In this document: in pieces, positions 1 to 9,105 of the stretch
How the letters are laid out: each line of letters opens with the position of its first letter
Numbering within the stretch: position 1 is the stretch's first letter
Origin: Eubacterium sp. AM49-13BH
GTDB taxonomy: Bacteria; Bacillota; Clostridia; Lachnospirales; Lachnospiraceae
DNA length: 39,100 nucleotides
Direction: 5' to 3'
Assembly: GCF_003464165.1 (NCBI RefSeq)
Contig: NZ_QSEK01000025.1
Coordinates: 1 to 39,100, forward strand
Notes under the pieces: generated by a model
Told to the model about the DNA's origin: nothing
Seen by the model: the letters and a program-made list of their open reading frames with translations, nothing else
Databases searched by the model: none
Program-made: the position numbers and the translations under genes

Positions 1-93
<93 letters not shown>

Positions 94-320
94 AGTTTGC
101 CTCGTCAGTTATAAACTAACTAGCTTAAATAGTTTTACCAAAACTTACTGTTTAGGTTCGTGTATCTTTCGATACTCGCAAGATTCATTAATGAATCATT
201 TTAAAATTCTCAAAGAATTTCAAGGTTGTCTTTCTATTCAGTTATCAAAGATCTATATCGCTCAAACCCAGTATTTATCTGGTGTTTTAAGTCTTATTTG
301 TTACCGCTTACCGCGGCGAC
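94..320 (-). other. 16S rRNA leader region (no gene)
   Basis: This is the transcribed leader between the rRNA promoter and 16S. It holds a small hairpin GTATC-TTTC-GATAC (162-175), a 16-bp perfect palindrome GATTCATTAATGAATC (182-197) and a minus-strand TTCTTTGAGAA motif (about 205-217) that loosely resembles a boxA antitermination site. Such leaders usually carry RNase III processing stems and antitermination signals, but the 3' partner of any stem is outside the window. Reading frames here have no coding character. Confidence 0.6.
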
Positions 321-326
321 TTGTAT

Positions 327-355
327 ATAATATCACCCAGTCTACCTGTTGTCAA
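327..355 (-). promoter_or_regulatory. rRNA operon promoter (sigma-A type)
   Basis: Read on the minus strand, a perfect -35 TTGACA (350-355) is followed by a 17-bp spacer and a -10 TATTAT (327-332). Just upstream (356-402) the minus strand is a run of A-tracts, as in an UP element of a strong rRNA promoter. Transcription should start near 320, just before a GC-rich stretch (302-318) that is unlike its surroundings. Position and direction fit the 16S gene that follows. Confidence 0.85.
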
Positions 356-490
356 CAACTTTTTTCATTTTTTTTGAGTTTTTTTGTTTTTTTATTTTGC
401 ATTCCTGTAACATTACAATATATATGTATCGTCAGTCACATTTATACTATATATTGATTCCAGATGTATGAGGTATTTTATATACAAAAA

Positions 491-540
491 ACACCTTATC
501 TTAAAAAAGCTTATTTTAACACTTTTTCAAGACAAGGTGT
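491..540 (-). terminator. Intrinsic terminator after the envelope cluster
   Basis: The minus strand reads ACACCTTGTCTT, a 26-base loop, then AAGATAAGGTGT followed by TTTTTTG. The 12-bp arms pair almost perfectly and the T-run is on the minus strand, so this ends the operon whose last gene stops at 565. It separates that operon from the rRNA promoter 135 bp downstream. Confidence 0.8.
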
Positions 541-564
541 CTATACATTATATTATACTGCAGA

Positions 565-1113
565 TTATAACCGACCTGTCTGCTGATATCTTTGCCATGC
601 GCTCTGATATTTAAATGTATATATAGTAGCATATATACCGCATACTAATATAAGCCATCCACCAGGCATGCCTGCAAGTAAAAGCATGTAAATCATATTA
701 AATACCGAATAAACCAGAAGAACAACTGCACAAGCTCTGCTCTTTGCCACATGAACTCCTACGCCTAGTCCAATTACAATAATCACATCTAATAATCCAA
801 ATATGTTGCCACCCAATATAACATTAGTAATTAATGATATAGCACCAATTACATATGTTATTATAGCAGCAATTGTTATGTTCTTTATAATTGTTTTTAT
901 GTTGGCACACTGGTTGAATTCTTCTTTAGTCATTCTTGTTGTTCCAAAATTCATATTTCCAGACATATCATACTGCTGGTAACCCATATTTTTCTGCTGA
1001 TATCCAACTTTATTGTTCTGCTGTACATCTACCCCTCCCTCCAATGGTGCACCACAGCTTTTACAGAACTTTGCCCCCTGTTCGTTTGCTCTTCCACATG
1101 ATTTACATATCAT
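565..1113 (-). CDS. Zinc-ribbon membrane protein of unknown function
   Basis: The 182-residue protein opens with a classic double CxxC zinc ribbon (Cys3, Cys6, Cys17, Cys20), followed by a Gln/Tyr/Asn-rich linker (about 30-60) and four predicted membrane segments between about 77 and 168. This is the common architecture of bacterial zinc_ribbon_2 membrane proteins, whose molecular function is generally unknown. A GGGAGG ribosome-binding site sits 8 bases before the ATG. It is the last gene of the minus-strand cluster that starts at 4413 and is followed by a terminator. A role in the envelope is inferred only from its neighbours. Confidence 0.85.
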   Translation of the reverse strand: MICKSCGRANEQGAKFCKSCGAPLEGGVDVQQNNKVGYQQKNMGYQQYDMSGNMNFGTTRMTKEEFNQCANIKTIIKNITIAAIITYVIGAISLITNVILGGNIFGLLDVIIVIGLGVGVHVAKSRACAVVLLVYSVFNMIYMLLLAGMPGGWLILVCGIYATIYTFKYQSAWQRYQQTGRL

Positions 1114-1132
1114 CTTTCTATCCTCCCTTATT

Positions 1133-1906
1133 TTATCTTATTGTACTAAACAGCAGTCTTGTAATCGGATTGTTATTATATAGTGCCTCTAAAAATGCAT
1201 TTTTATGTATCTGCGCTAATATATTAACTGCATTTTCTGTTCCGCTTATGGCTGTAACAACTGTGAAGAATATCCACACAACTACAAGACCTTCTATAAG
1301 GCCGACTATTACTCCACCCAGCTTGTCTGCCTGTTTTACAATAGGAAGTCTTCTTATTATGCCTGTTGCTCCAATGATTATCCTTAACACTATAAATACT
1401 ACTACCATTATCACTATATATATAATAGCTGTCAATATAATATTGGATAATCTGAGTGCAATTATTCTTAAACTTATCTCTTTAATAGAAGCTTGTCCCT
1501 GCTCATTAATAATTGTCATAAGTTCTGATTCCGGCATAGCCTTGATAGCATCTGTAAGACTTTCTGGAAGATTAATTCTGTCTCCAACTTCCATTATTGC
1601 TTTGCTTATATTCTGTAAATGTTCTCCCGCCTGACTTATATTAATCCCATCCGGAATCATCTGTTCGTTTGAAAAATACTGGTCTACTTCTTTGTTTTCT
1701 GAAAGTATTGTATATATTGACTGTGCCATATTTTCGTCGATATTAGTTTCATTCCTGATTGCAGTTGTGGCAAGTGGTGCTATTATAACTGCTGCCAATA
1801 TTGTTACAATCATGGATACAAGCGATAATACAAGTCTTATCACTCCCTTTCGCCAGCCTATCACCGCAAATATTGCGAGAATCAGTATTACTCCTGTCAA
1901 CAGCAT
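1133..1906 (-). CDS. CvpA family membrane protein
   Basis: The 257-residue protein has the CvpA layout: two hydrophobic segments at the N-terminus (about 3-18 and 25-48) broken by a basic GWRKG turn, a soluble middle, and two more membrane segments (about 155-177 and 198-222). The motif DKLGGVIVGLIEGLVVV (194-210) matches the conserved signature before the last CvpA helix. The middle part (about 50-145) is longer than in E. coli CvpA, which is usual for clostridial members. CvpA proteins are linked to envelope stress and, in E. coli, to colicin V production; their activity is unknown. Spacing to both neighbours is short (15-19 bp), so it is co-transcribed. Confidence 0.85.
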   Translation of the reverse strand: MLLTGVILILAIFAVIGWRKGVIRLVLSLVSMIVTILAAVIIAPLATTAIRNETNIDENMAQSIYTILSENKEVDQYFSNEQMIPDGINISQAGEHLQNISKAIMEVGDRINLPESLTDAIKAMPESELMTIINEQGQASIKEISLRIIALRLSNIILTAIIYIVIMVVVFIVLRIIIGATGIIRRLPIVKQADKLGGVIVGLIEGLVVVWIFFTVVTAISGTENAVNILAQIHKNAFLEALYNNNPITRLLFSTIR

Positions 1907-1921
1907 ACGCCATCCCCCTTA

Positions 1922-3190
1922 TCATTTTAGTTTAATTGATTGTATGTATTTAGAGTTAACCACCGTATATACACCTCTGCTTCCTGTTGGCAGAACATCT
2001 ATAACCGGCATATCAAAACTAATATCAGCCAGTTGCTTACCACGCATATTCATAAGTACAAATGATGATGCATTACTCATTATTACACTCTTTCCATCAA
2101 ACTGCACATTAGTATACTGTATGCTAAATGTTGTATCAAGCACCTGCTTGCCAGAAGTATTATATACTACTAATTTATATGGATCTCCCGACTCTGAATT
2201 ATCAAGCACGAGTCCTATATACTGGTCACTATAAAATACTCTTTCTATCTCGTTATCTATCTTGATGGTGTGTTCAAGACTCGGATACTCTTTTATCTTA
2301 TAAATGCTCACAACATTTTCACCAACAGCAACTGCCATTGTGTCATTGATGAACTTCACATCGCCAACTATAACATCATCATAATTAAATCCGCCAACTA
2401 CTCGTTCCGTCTCATTCTTTCCTACATCCGAAAAGTTATAGAACACCACATCTGTCTTAATCTCGTCTCCACCCACCCTAATAAATGAAGCTATCAGTTT
2501 CTTAGCATCTGGCGATATACTCACATCAATTGGATATCCATCTCCAGATAATGTTGTTTTGACACTATATATCTTCTCGCCATTAGTGTCATACATATTA
2601 ATGTAGTTGGCATTATTATCATCTAGCACTGCCGCCATCTTACCGTTATCTGACACTTCTATCTGAAGTATCGGCATGGAAGTATCAGCCTTACCTACTT
2701 GTCCACTTGTATTAAATGAATATGCACTGCTTCCATTAATATCTGCAACCGCTATTGAATTACCACATATACTTACTTTCGGATTCTGCATTGAATATGT
2801 CTGGTTCCATATTACTTTCCCGTTACTCTTATAATATGAAATTCCGTCATTGCTATATCTTACATATCCATCTGCAAATGCGATATATTTTGATGATTCT
2901 ATGTCATCCCTGTTAACCGAAGCCGATATCATATATGAAGAATAATCATAGTTATCTATTACTCGTGATACGATATATGCTACAACAAGAAGCACCGCAA
3001 CCACTACAACTGCAATAATTACAACTCTTGTTTTGTGTCTGCGTATTCTCTTTCTTACTACAGCCTCGTCAAGAACATCATCGTCTGCTTCGTAAGATGC
3101 TGCTGTTTCTTTATTAATATTAACAATTTTCTTTACCGGAGCATTCCTGTCTCCATTAAATCTGGACTTACCAGATATTATATCTGCCAT
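1922..3190 (-). CDS. DUF5711 family membrane-anchored beta-propeller-like protein
   Basis: This 422-residue protein has a short basic cytoplasmic tail with an RKRIRRHK motif, one membrane segment (about 54-76) and a large extracytoplasmic domain. That domain is built of repeating beta strands with propeller-like phrases such as SSKYIAFADGYVRYSNDG and VSISPDAKKLIASF. I recognise this as the DUF5711 type common in Lachnospiraceae; function unknown. A GGGG-containing ribosome-binding site precedes the ATG. It sits between the MPN/LysM protein (62 bp upstream) and CvpA (15 bp downstream). A sensing or scaffolding role at the cell surface is only an inference from fold and neighbours. Confidence 0.8.
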   Translation of the reverse strand: MADIISGKSRFNGDRNAPVKKIVNINKETAASYEADDDVLDEAVVRKRIRRHKTRVVIIAVVVVAVLLVVAYIVSRVIDNYDYSSYMISASVNRDDIESSKYIAFADGYVRYSNDGISYYKSNGKVIWNQTYSMQNPKVSICGNSIAVADINGSSAYSFNTSGQVGKADTSMPILQIEVSDNGKMAAVLDDNNANYINMYDTNGEKIYSVKTTLSGDGYPIDVSISPDAKKLIASFIRVGGDEIKTDVVFYNFSDVGKNETERVVGGFNYDDVIVGDVKFINDTMAVAVGENVVSIYKIKEYPSLEHTIKIDNEIERVFYSDQYIGLVLDNSESGDPYKLVVYNTSGKQVLDTTFSIQYTNVQFDGKSVIMSNASSFVLMNMRGKQLADISFDMPVIDVLPTGSRGVYTVVNSKYIQSIKLK

Positions 3191-3252
3191 AAATTTCCCC
3201 TTTTCTATCGCATACTTATGCTGAGATAATTATACAATATTGGGGGATTTAA

Positions 3253-4413
3253 TCAAGGAAGTTTTATCTGCTGACCTATGTAAAGTATATTTCCATCTTT
3301 GATGTTATTATAAGCTATAATTTCATTACATTTGGATGTATCCCCATAATATCTCTTGCATATTCCCATTATTGTATCGCCAGCTTTAACTGTGTATATA
3401 CTTGCTTCACTCACTGTTGCCGCAACTGTCTGCTCCTCTGTCGGCTGTGGTACTGTTACCGTTACAACTTCTGTTGAAGTTGCGCTGACACTTGCAGGTT
3501 CACCGTCTGTCTCTGCCTCTGTTGGATACACACCCCCTTCCAGTTTATTAACAGGAACAACATTTTCTTCTGTTGCAGTGTCATTTCCTGACATCTGCAC
3601 CATCAGACTGCTTATTGACTTATCAAATTTCTTCATTTTCTGATAATTATTCATAAGATTAATGCTTATAACAAGAATAACAACTACCATAAATGCACTG
3701 ACACCGTACATAAATCTTGCGCTCTTTTTCTGCTCATGCATCTCTTCTTTCTCTTTTATTATATTTCGGATGGACTTCATAACCTTGTCCTGACCATCTT
3801 CACACGAACTTCTTTCTCGGCGCTCCAGCATATATTCCTGCATTTCATAATTTCTTTCATAAAAGCAGACATATCCCTTCTGTTTCTTCAGTTCTCCATT
3901 CTCATACAGATAAAAATTCTCTTCCTTTTCAACTGTATCAATCAGATAAAGTGTTTTCATGGAACCCGCGAAATTATCGAGATGTATTTTCTTCAATTTC
4001 ATCATTCTTTCCGGTGTAACCTCTGGAATTGCTGCAAACCATCCTACCACTGACAAATTCGGAAAATATTTTTCCACATCCGAATATATTCCGTTCCATA
4101 CATTTTCATTGAAGTACACTCCCTTTTCTTCAACTTCTGTCCCCAGTTTTGCTTTTATTATTCCCTTAATAAAAACACATTTTTCATTACCATCAGTCTG
4201 ACTTTCTCCGAGAAGTACGCCTGCCTGTGAGTCTGAAGGATTATTGTACGCAATTGAATTTATATATGTAAAAACATAATCCTCTATATATATTTTCTTG
4301 TCAGAGCTCACTTCACCTATCTGTTTAATGTTTTTCGGTCTTCTAATGGCCGCACCTCTTGTAACTTGTTTAGACTTGTCTGAATTCTCTTCATTACATA
4401 TTATTTCTATCAT
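3253..4413 (-). CDS. Membrane protein with MPN (JAB-like) domain and C-terminal LysM
   Basis: Three parts are visible in this 386-residue protein. Residues about 42-190 resemble an MPN/JAB fold: the strand GVLLGES (65-71) and the phrase VVGWFAAIPEVTPERM followed by KKIHLDNF (122-148) match the pattern of MPN proteins such as eIF3f. The metal-binding HxH...S..D ligands of active JAMM proteases are absent. A membrane segment follows (235-254), then a Thr/Val/Glu-rich linker (about 270-338) and a C-terminal LysM repeat (340-386) with the usual YTVKAGDT start. LysM binds peptidoglycan, so the C-terminus should be outside and the MPN-like domain inside the cell. An AAGGAGG site precedes the ATG. 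It is first in the cluster 4413-565. The LysM call is firm; the MPN call rests on motif reading alone. Confidence 0.8.
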   Translation of the reverse strand: MIEIICNEENSDKSKQVTRGAAIRRPKNIKQIGEVSSDKKIYIEDYVFTYINSIAYNNPSDSQAGVLLGESQTDGNEKCVFIKGIIKAKLGTEVEEKGVYFNENVWNGIYSDVEKYFPNLSVVGWFAAIPEVTPERMMKLKKIHLDNFAGSMKTLYLIDTVEKEENFYLYENGELKKQKGYVCFYERNYEMQEYMLERRERSSCEDGQDKVMKSIRNIIKEKEEMHEQKKSARFMYGVSAFMVVVILVISINLMNNYQKMKKFDKSISSLMVQMSGNDTATEENVVPVNKLEGGVYPTEAETDGEPASVSATSTEVVTVTVPQPTEEQTVAATVSEASIYTVKAGDTIMGICKRYYGDTSKCNEIIAYNNIKDGNILYIGQQIKLP

Positions 4414-4589
4414 GGTGCCTCCTTATACTATTACTCGCTTGAATAATAACACTGTCGAAAAGAAAAAATTATCAGATTTTGTCAGCAATCCAAAAAATAT
4501 CAAAAACATTTTTTGGAATAATTATCAAGACGGATGCGTACACATTATAAAGAGCTTGTCTTAGCTCTTAAAATGGTCTGGAGGAGATT

Positions 4590-5174
4590 ATGCTTTATTA
4601 TTTTGATTCCAATAATCCAAAAGCCCCTGCTCAGATAGGGCATATACTTACTAATATGGTTACTGATATCATTCTTCCCAATCAGGAGATTATAATCCTG
4701 TGCATAGGAAGCGACCGTTCAACCGGAGACAGTCTTGGTCCTGTGATAGGCCACAAATTCAAAGACTTTATCTCCCCCGGTCTTTATCTTCTGGGAGATC
4801 TTAACCAGCCCATTCATGCTGCCAATCTTAATCACTGCATAAAATCCATTCAAAAGACATTCGACAATCCTTTCATAATTGCAATTGATGCCTCTCTGGG
4901 AAAAGAAGAACATATCGGTATGATTACATTAGGAAAAGGTCCGTTAAAACCAGGCCTCGGCGTAAAAAAAAGATTGCCTGAAGTTGGCGACATCCACATC
5001 ACAGGAATTGTTAATTCTTCCCACAACATGGAGTCATCCTCACTTCAGACAACCCGTCTGTCCATTATATTCCAGATAGCTGATGCTATCGTCCTCGCTT
5101 TAAGAATATTTAATGACGATTATTATATACAGCAAGCGCCTGAGCTATCGTATCTGCTGAGTCAGACTTCATAA
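4590..5174 (+). CDS. yyaC: YyaC-type spore protease-like protein (DUF1256)
   Basis: The 194-residue protein matches the YyaC/DUF1256 family along its length. It carries the motif CIGSDRSTGDSLGPVIG (38-54) and the acidic AIDASLGK motif around Asp100; this fold is related to the germination protease GPR and the hydrogenase maturation protease HybD. YyaC is usually associated with sporulating Firmicutes and is thought to act in the spore or forespore; its substrate is not established. A GGAGGAG site lies just upstream of the ATG. It stands alone on the plus strand, and its last 65 bases overlap the 3' end of the convergent gene at 5110. The intergenic region contains CATTATA (4543-4549), which fits a sigma-G/F -10, but I see no convincing -35. 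Confidence 0.88.
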   Translation: MLYYFDSNNPKAPAQIGHILTNMVTDIILPNQEIIILCIGSDRSTGDSLGPVIGHKFKDFISPGLYLLGDLNQPIHAANLNHCIKSIQKTFDNPFIIAIDASLGKEEHIGMITLGKGPLKPGLGVKKRLPEVGDIHITGIVNSSHNMESSSLQTTRLSIIFQIADAIVLALRIFNDDYYIQQAPELSYLLSQTS

Positions 5175-6201
5175 TTGAATTAAGCTCTGAAAGCTTATCA
5201 ACATTAATGAATTCTTTACCAAGATATGCTTCGTAGTTAGATGATATGTATATTCTCTGCTTCTTCACCAAATCATCCAACTCATCATATTCCTTTTTCT
5301 TCTTATTAAGCTCATTTTCCATATTGGTTATCTTGTCAGCATAACGCTCATTGATTTCCGAGATTATATCAGCCTTGGTATTCTTTTCAAATTCTTCCAG
5401 GGCTGAAGTCTTCTCTTCCTCAATTCGTGCTATATCATCATGTAATGCATTAATATCAGAATCAAATGATTCAAGCCCATACATATCTTCATTCTTATCT
5501 TTTCTGATATTCTTCTCTATCTTCTTAATACGTTTCTTATTATCTGTTATCTGTATTCTTGTATTCTGTGCTGCCATTATTGTTTCGGCATGCTTTAATA
5601 CAACTTTTCTAAAAATGCATTTGATAACAACAATACTCACTACCGTTATTACCATATAATATACCAAAAGTATCCATTGCGGAATCATTGGCAATAAGAA
5701 TAATGCAACTGGAACAGCTACATACAGAATCAGTATAATTGCTATATCTATTACATAATCCAGCAGTTTCTTAGGATTAAACACTGATATAAACAACTGA
5801 CTATTAAAAACTTTAGATATATTCTCATGTATAAAAGCTTCATTAATCTGGTCTGCAAGATCTTCATTCTGAGCCCTTAAAGATGCTGTCTCAGCATTGA
5901 TTCTCTCTTTAACGCCGACCATCTTTGCTTTATCTCTTGCTGCAGAAACTGCCTTAATCTTATCCTTATCTGCATTAATTGACTTATCATATCCATCACA
6001 TATTGCATCTGTACTCGCTTTTATCTTAGAGTCCATTTCATTCTGCTTTTCTTTTCTTGCATTATCTAATTCTTTAGAAATGTCTTTAACGCTTTCTTCC
6101 AGCTTCTCTAATCTGTCCTTCTTTACGTTATGCTCTTTGATATCGCCAATAATCTGTTCAAGCTGTTTCTGATTACCATTTAGTATATTCTGTTCTGCCA
6201 T
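5110..6201 (-). CDS. Coiled-coil membrane protein of unknown function
   Basis: I do not recognise a named family. From the ATG at 6201 the protein is 363 residues, with long charged helical regions (about 10-125 and 215-340, rich in Lys/Glu/Asp/Asn, likely coiled coil) around two closely spaced membrane helices (about 148-170 and 176-196). This gives a hairpin anchor with both coiled-coil arms on the same side, probably the cytoplasm. A GTG at 6225 in the same frame would add 8 residues; I prefer the ATG because GGTGAG precedes it, though the spacing is short. It lies 39 bp after the hydratase gene and is probably co-transcribed. The 3' end overlaps yyaC by 65 bp in convergent orientation. 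Confidence 0.8.
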   Translation of the reverse strand: MAEQNILNGNQKQLEQIIGDIKEHNVKKDRLEKLEESVKDISKELDNARKEKQNEMDSKIKASTDAICDGYDKSINADKDKIKAVSAARDKAKMVGVKERINAETASLRAQNEDLADQINEAFIHENISKVFNSQLFISVFNPKKLLDYVIDIAIILILYVAVPVALFLLPMIPQWILLVYYMVITVVSIVVIKCIFRKVVLKHAETIMAAQNTRIQITDNKKRIKKIEKNIRKDKNEDMYGLESFDSDINALHDDIARIEEEKTSALEEFEKNTKADIISEINERYADKITNMENELNKKKKEYDELDDLVKKQRIYISSNYEAYLGKEFINVDKLSELNSIMKSDSADTIAQALAVYNNRH

Positions 6202-6240
6202 CTGCTCACCAACTTCCGTATACACTAATATTTCATCTTA

Positions 6241-8529
6241 TTATTTGTTCTCACGATAATAATTAATAAGACATCCATCAAGAATTATCTGTCTCTCATC
6301 ATCTGTAAGTTCATCCAGCTTAAGTTCGAACTCTTTCATATCTTTATTAACAACAAAAGCCTTGATTGTAGATACTCTATTCTTAATTGCATCCTGAATC
6401 TCTGGAATAAAGATATAATCTCCATTCTCAAACGGAAGCTCTCCCTTATCAATTATGAATGGAAGCATACCCCAGTTGATAAGATTTGAACGGTATCTCT
6501 TAGTTGCATACTCATTAGCAATGTTAGCCCATCCGCCAAGTACCTTCTGGCATGATGCTGCCTGCTCTCTTGCTGAACCATCACCCGGTTTAACTGCAAA
6601 TATAGTACTTCCAACACCAACATTAGACTTATGCACATCATATGTTTCTTTAATCTTATGCATAATGTCTCTCAGCTCTGGTAAAGCTTCTCCCATGCAC
6701 TGTCCTGCTTCTCTTGCCTTCTCTGCCTTCTGTACTTCCTTAGCACGTCCTACATATGCAGGATCCTTTCTTGAAAGTGCAAATTCAGCAAGACCAAGAG
6801 GATTAGATCTGAATGATGATGTCTCTCCTGATGGAATAAGCTCATCTGTTGTTGTAACAGGATCATGTATCTCAGATACAACCTTAATAATAAGATTCTC
6901 TGGAAGTGCAACCATCTCTGGCCAATCCTTGATATTAGGTCCAAACTGGATTTCCTGTTCCGGATCTGCAACACCCTTGCTGTCAAATACTCTGTTAGCA
7001 TAGATTGAACTATCAAAATGATATGCTGGTCCTGTGAACTCTACATCCATGTCTGTTGCTGCTGTAAGGTATCCCTTATTAGCTGCTGTTGCTGCAATAG
7101 AACGTGCATCCATAAGTGCAACAGATGATATCTGTCCATTCTGTAACTTAGAGCCCTCTCTGTTAGGGAAGTTTCTTGTTGAATGTCTGATTGAGAATGC
7201 ATTATTAGCAGGTGTATCTCCAGCACCAAAGCATGGTCCGCAGAATGCAGTCTTAACAATTGCACCTGTCTCCATAAGATCTGCAAGCCTTCCATTTCTT
7301 GCAAGTTCAACATAAATTGGTGTACTTGCAGGATATACGCTAAGCGTAAACTCATCTGCACCAATTGACTTTCCTTTAAGAATGTCTGCTGCTGCACATA
7401 TATTTTCAAAACCACCACCAGCACATCCGGCGATAATTCCCTGATCAACATAAAGCTTTCCATTCTTAATCTTATCTGTAAGCTTATATTCAACCTGTCC
7501 ATCAAGGCTTACAAGAGCCTTCTTCTCTACATCATGAAGAATATCCTCAAGGTTAGCATTAAGTTCTTCAATTGTGTAGGTATTGCTTGGATGGAATGGC
7601 ATTGCAATCATTGGCTTGATTGTGCTTAAATCTACATATACAACGCCATCGTAATAAGCAACATCTCCAGGATTAAGTTCCTTGTAGCTCTCACTTCTTC
7701 CGTGAATATCATAGAATTCCTTAACCTTATCATCTGTTCTCCATATAGATGAAAGACATGTTGTCTCTGTCGTCATAACATCTACGCCAATTCTGAAATC
7801 AGCACTAAGTGATGAAACACCAGGTCCAACAAACTCCATAACTTTATTCTTAACATAACCATTACCAAATACTGCTCCGATAATAGTAAGTGCAACATCC
7901 TGAGGACCAACTCCCTTTGCCGGTTCTCCTGTCATGTAGATAGCAACTACTCCTGGTCTGTTAATATCATAAGTCTTATTAAGAAGCTGCTTAACAAGCT
8001 CAGGACCACCTTCGCCCATAGCCATTGTTCCAAGAGCTCCATAACGTGTATGACTATCTGATCCAAGAATCATCTTTCCACCTTCAGCCAGCATCTCTCT
8101 TGCAAACTGGTGGATTACAGCCTGATGAGGTGGTACATATATTCCGCCATATTTCTTTGCACATGTAAGACCAAACATATGGTCATCTTCATTAATAGTT
8201 CCGCCAACTGCACAAAGACTGTTATGGCAGTTAGTAAGTACATAAGGAATTGGGAATTTCTCAAGACCTGAAGCTCTTGCTGTCTGGATAATTCCGACAA
8301 ATGTAATATCATGTGAAGTCATTTTATCAAACTTAATCTTTAACTTCTCCATGTTTCCTGATGTGTTATGACCTTCAAGAATTCCATATGCAATAGTATT
8401 CTTAGCAGCCTCTTCCTTTGTTACTGAACATCCTGTCTTGGCAGCTACTTCATTCACAGCCGAAGCACTATCCTCAACAATATCAATGCCGTTGATAAGA
8501 TATGCTCCTCCATCACTTAATTTAATCAT
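6241..8529 (-). CDS. Aconitase-superfamily hydratase (YbhJ-like)
   Basis: This 762-residue protein has the aconitase fold with its 4Fe-4S site. Three candidate cluster cysteines are present: Cys369 in IIAGCAGG, and Cys430 and Cys433 in AFCGPCFG. The motif GSDSHT (156-161) is also conserved. The first cysteine sits in AGCAGG instead of the GSCTNS of true aconitases, and the length and overall pattern fit the YbhJ-type hydratase subgroup rather than AcnA or AcnB. Genomes often label this group aconitate hydratase, but to my knowledge its substrate is unproven, and a citrate/isocitrate activity should not be assumed. The start has an AGAGGAG site. It lies 83 bp after the HIT gene with no terminator visible between them, so co-transcription is likely. 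Confidence 0.88.
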   Translation of the reverse strand: MIKLSDGGAYLINGIDIVEDSASAVNEVAAKTGCSVTKEEAAKNTIAYGILEGHNTSGNMEKLKIKFDKMTSHDITFVGIIQTARASGLEKFPIPYVLTNCHNSLCAVGGTINEDDHMFGLTCAKKYGGIYVPPHQAVIHQFAREMLAEGGKMILGSDSHTRYGALGTMAMGEGGPELVKQLLNKTYDINRPGVVAIYMTGEPAKGVGPQDVALTIIGAVFGNGYVKNKVMEFVGPGVSSLSADFRIGVDVMTTETTCLSSIWRTDDKVKEFYDIHGRSESYKELNPGDVAYYDGVVYVDLSTIKPMIAMPFHPSNTYTIEELNANLEDILHDVEKKALVSLDGQVEYKLTDKIKNGKLYVDQGIIAGCAGGGFENICAAADILKGKSIGADEFTLSVYPASTPIYVELARNGRLADLMETGAIVKTAFCGPCFGAGDTPANNAFSIRHSTRNFPNREGSKLQNGQISSVALMDARSIAATAANKGYLTAATDMDVEFTGPAYHFDSSIYANRVFDSKGVADPEQEIQFGPNIKDWPEMVALPENLIIKVVSEIHDPVTTTDELIPSGETSSFRSNPLGLAEFALSRKDPAYVGRAKEVQKAEKAREAGQCMGEALPELRDIMHKIKETYDVHKSNVGVGSTIFAVKPGDGSAREQAASCQKVLGGWANIANEYATKRYRSNLINWGMLPFIIDKGELPFENGDYIFIPEIQDAIKNRVSTIKAFVVNKDMKEFELKLDELTDDERQIILDGCLINYYRENK

Positions 8530-8612
8530 GCTTTCTCCTCTTTCTATATATCATTACGGTTTCCCGCTTAATATCCATTATTCATGTCCTCATTAAATAA
8601 CATACACAAACA

Positions 8613-9029
8613 TTAAAGATAAGGTGTAACCTTTTCTACTATTGATGCTATAGTATCAGTGTCTGCAGTTCCCGGAACCCAGCCAACTTTAACTGTATCA
8701 CCTTTAATTCTTGGAATAATATGCATATGGAAATGAAATACTGTCTGCCCTGCTACTTCTCCATTGTTCTGAACAATATTAAGTCCATCAAAATCCAATG
8801 CCTTCTTATATGCTTTAGAAATCTTAGCTGCCACTTTAAATACATGTGCAGCAGTGTCATCATCAAGTTCATATATATTGTCAAAATGTTCTTTCGGCAA
8901 TATAAGTACATGTCCTTTAGCGGCAGGATTGGCATCAAAAATAACTTTTACGATATCATCCTCATAAAGAGCATTCGTTGGAATCTCGCCGTTTGCCAGC
9001 TTGCAAAAAATACAATCATCCTTTTTCAT
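8613..9029 (-). CDS. HIT family nucleotide-binding protein
   Basis: The 138-residue protein has the histidine-triad motif HFHMH (His99, His101, His103) near the C-terminus and the typical N-terminal CIFCKLANGEIP with a Cys pair. Length and motifs fit the Hint branch of HIT proteins, which hydrolyse nucleoside phosphoramidates or related adenylates. A GTGAGGA site precedes the ATG. It is the first gene after a minus-strand promoter candidate (9106-9134) and probably leads into the hydratase gene. The physiological substrate cannot be read from sequence. Confidence 0.93.
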   Translation of the reverse strand: MKKDDCIFCKLANGEIPTNALYEDDIVKVIFDANPAAKGHVLILPKEHFDNIYELDDDTAAHVFKVAAKISKAYKKALDFDGLNIVQNNGEVAGQTVFHFHMHIIPRIKGDTVKVGWVPGTADTDTIASIVEKVTPYL

Positions 9030-9053
9030 ACTATTTCCTCACTTTGCGCGAAA

Positions 9054-9063
9054 TTTGTCGAAA
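9054..9063 (+). promoter_or_regulatory. Possible Spo0A box (TTTGTCGAAA)
   Basis: TTTGTCGAAA contains the core TGTCGAA of a Spo0A binding site and lies 8 bp upstream of the -35 of the plus-strand promoter for the histidine kinase. A 7-base core of this kind is expected several times by chance in 39 kb, so this is only a candidate. A second core occurs upstream of yyaC (4453-4459). Confidence 0.3.
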
Positions 9064-9071
9064 TACTTTTG

Positions 9072-9100
9072 TTTACATGCATTTCGAATATGTATATACT
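9072..9100 (+). promoter_or_regulatory. Promoter candidate for the histidine kinase gene
   Basis: TTTACA (9072-9077), a 17-bp spacer and TATACT (9095-9100) match the sigma-A consensus at 5 of 6 positions in each box. Predicted start near 9107, about 80 bases before the ATG at 9187. Confidence 0.6.
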
Positions 9101-9105
9101 TTAAT

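Noticed and set aside
191..457. 88-codon open frame on the plus strand opposite the rRNA promoter and leader
   Set aside because: It covers the promoter A-tracts and leader, has a poly-Phe stretch from T-runs, and has no ribosome-binding site or family match.
4520..4549. Sigma-G/F promoter upstream of yyaC
   Set aside because: The CATTATA box fits, but no -35 of the expected form lies at the right spacing, so I did not list it as a promoter.
6455..7315. Several open frames of 90-180 codons within the hydratase gene, on both strands
   Set aside because: They are shadows of the well-supported hydratase reading frame.
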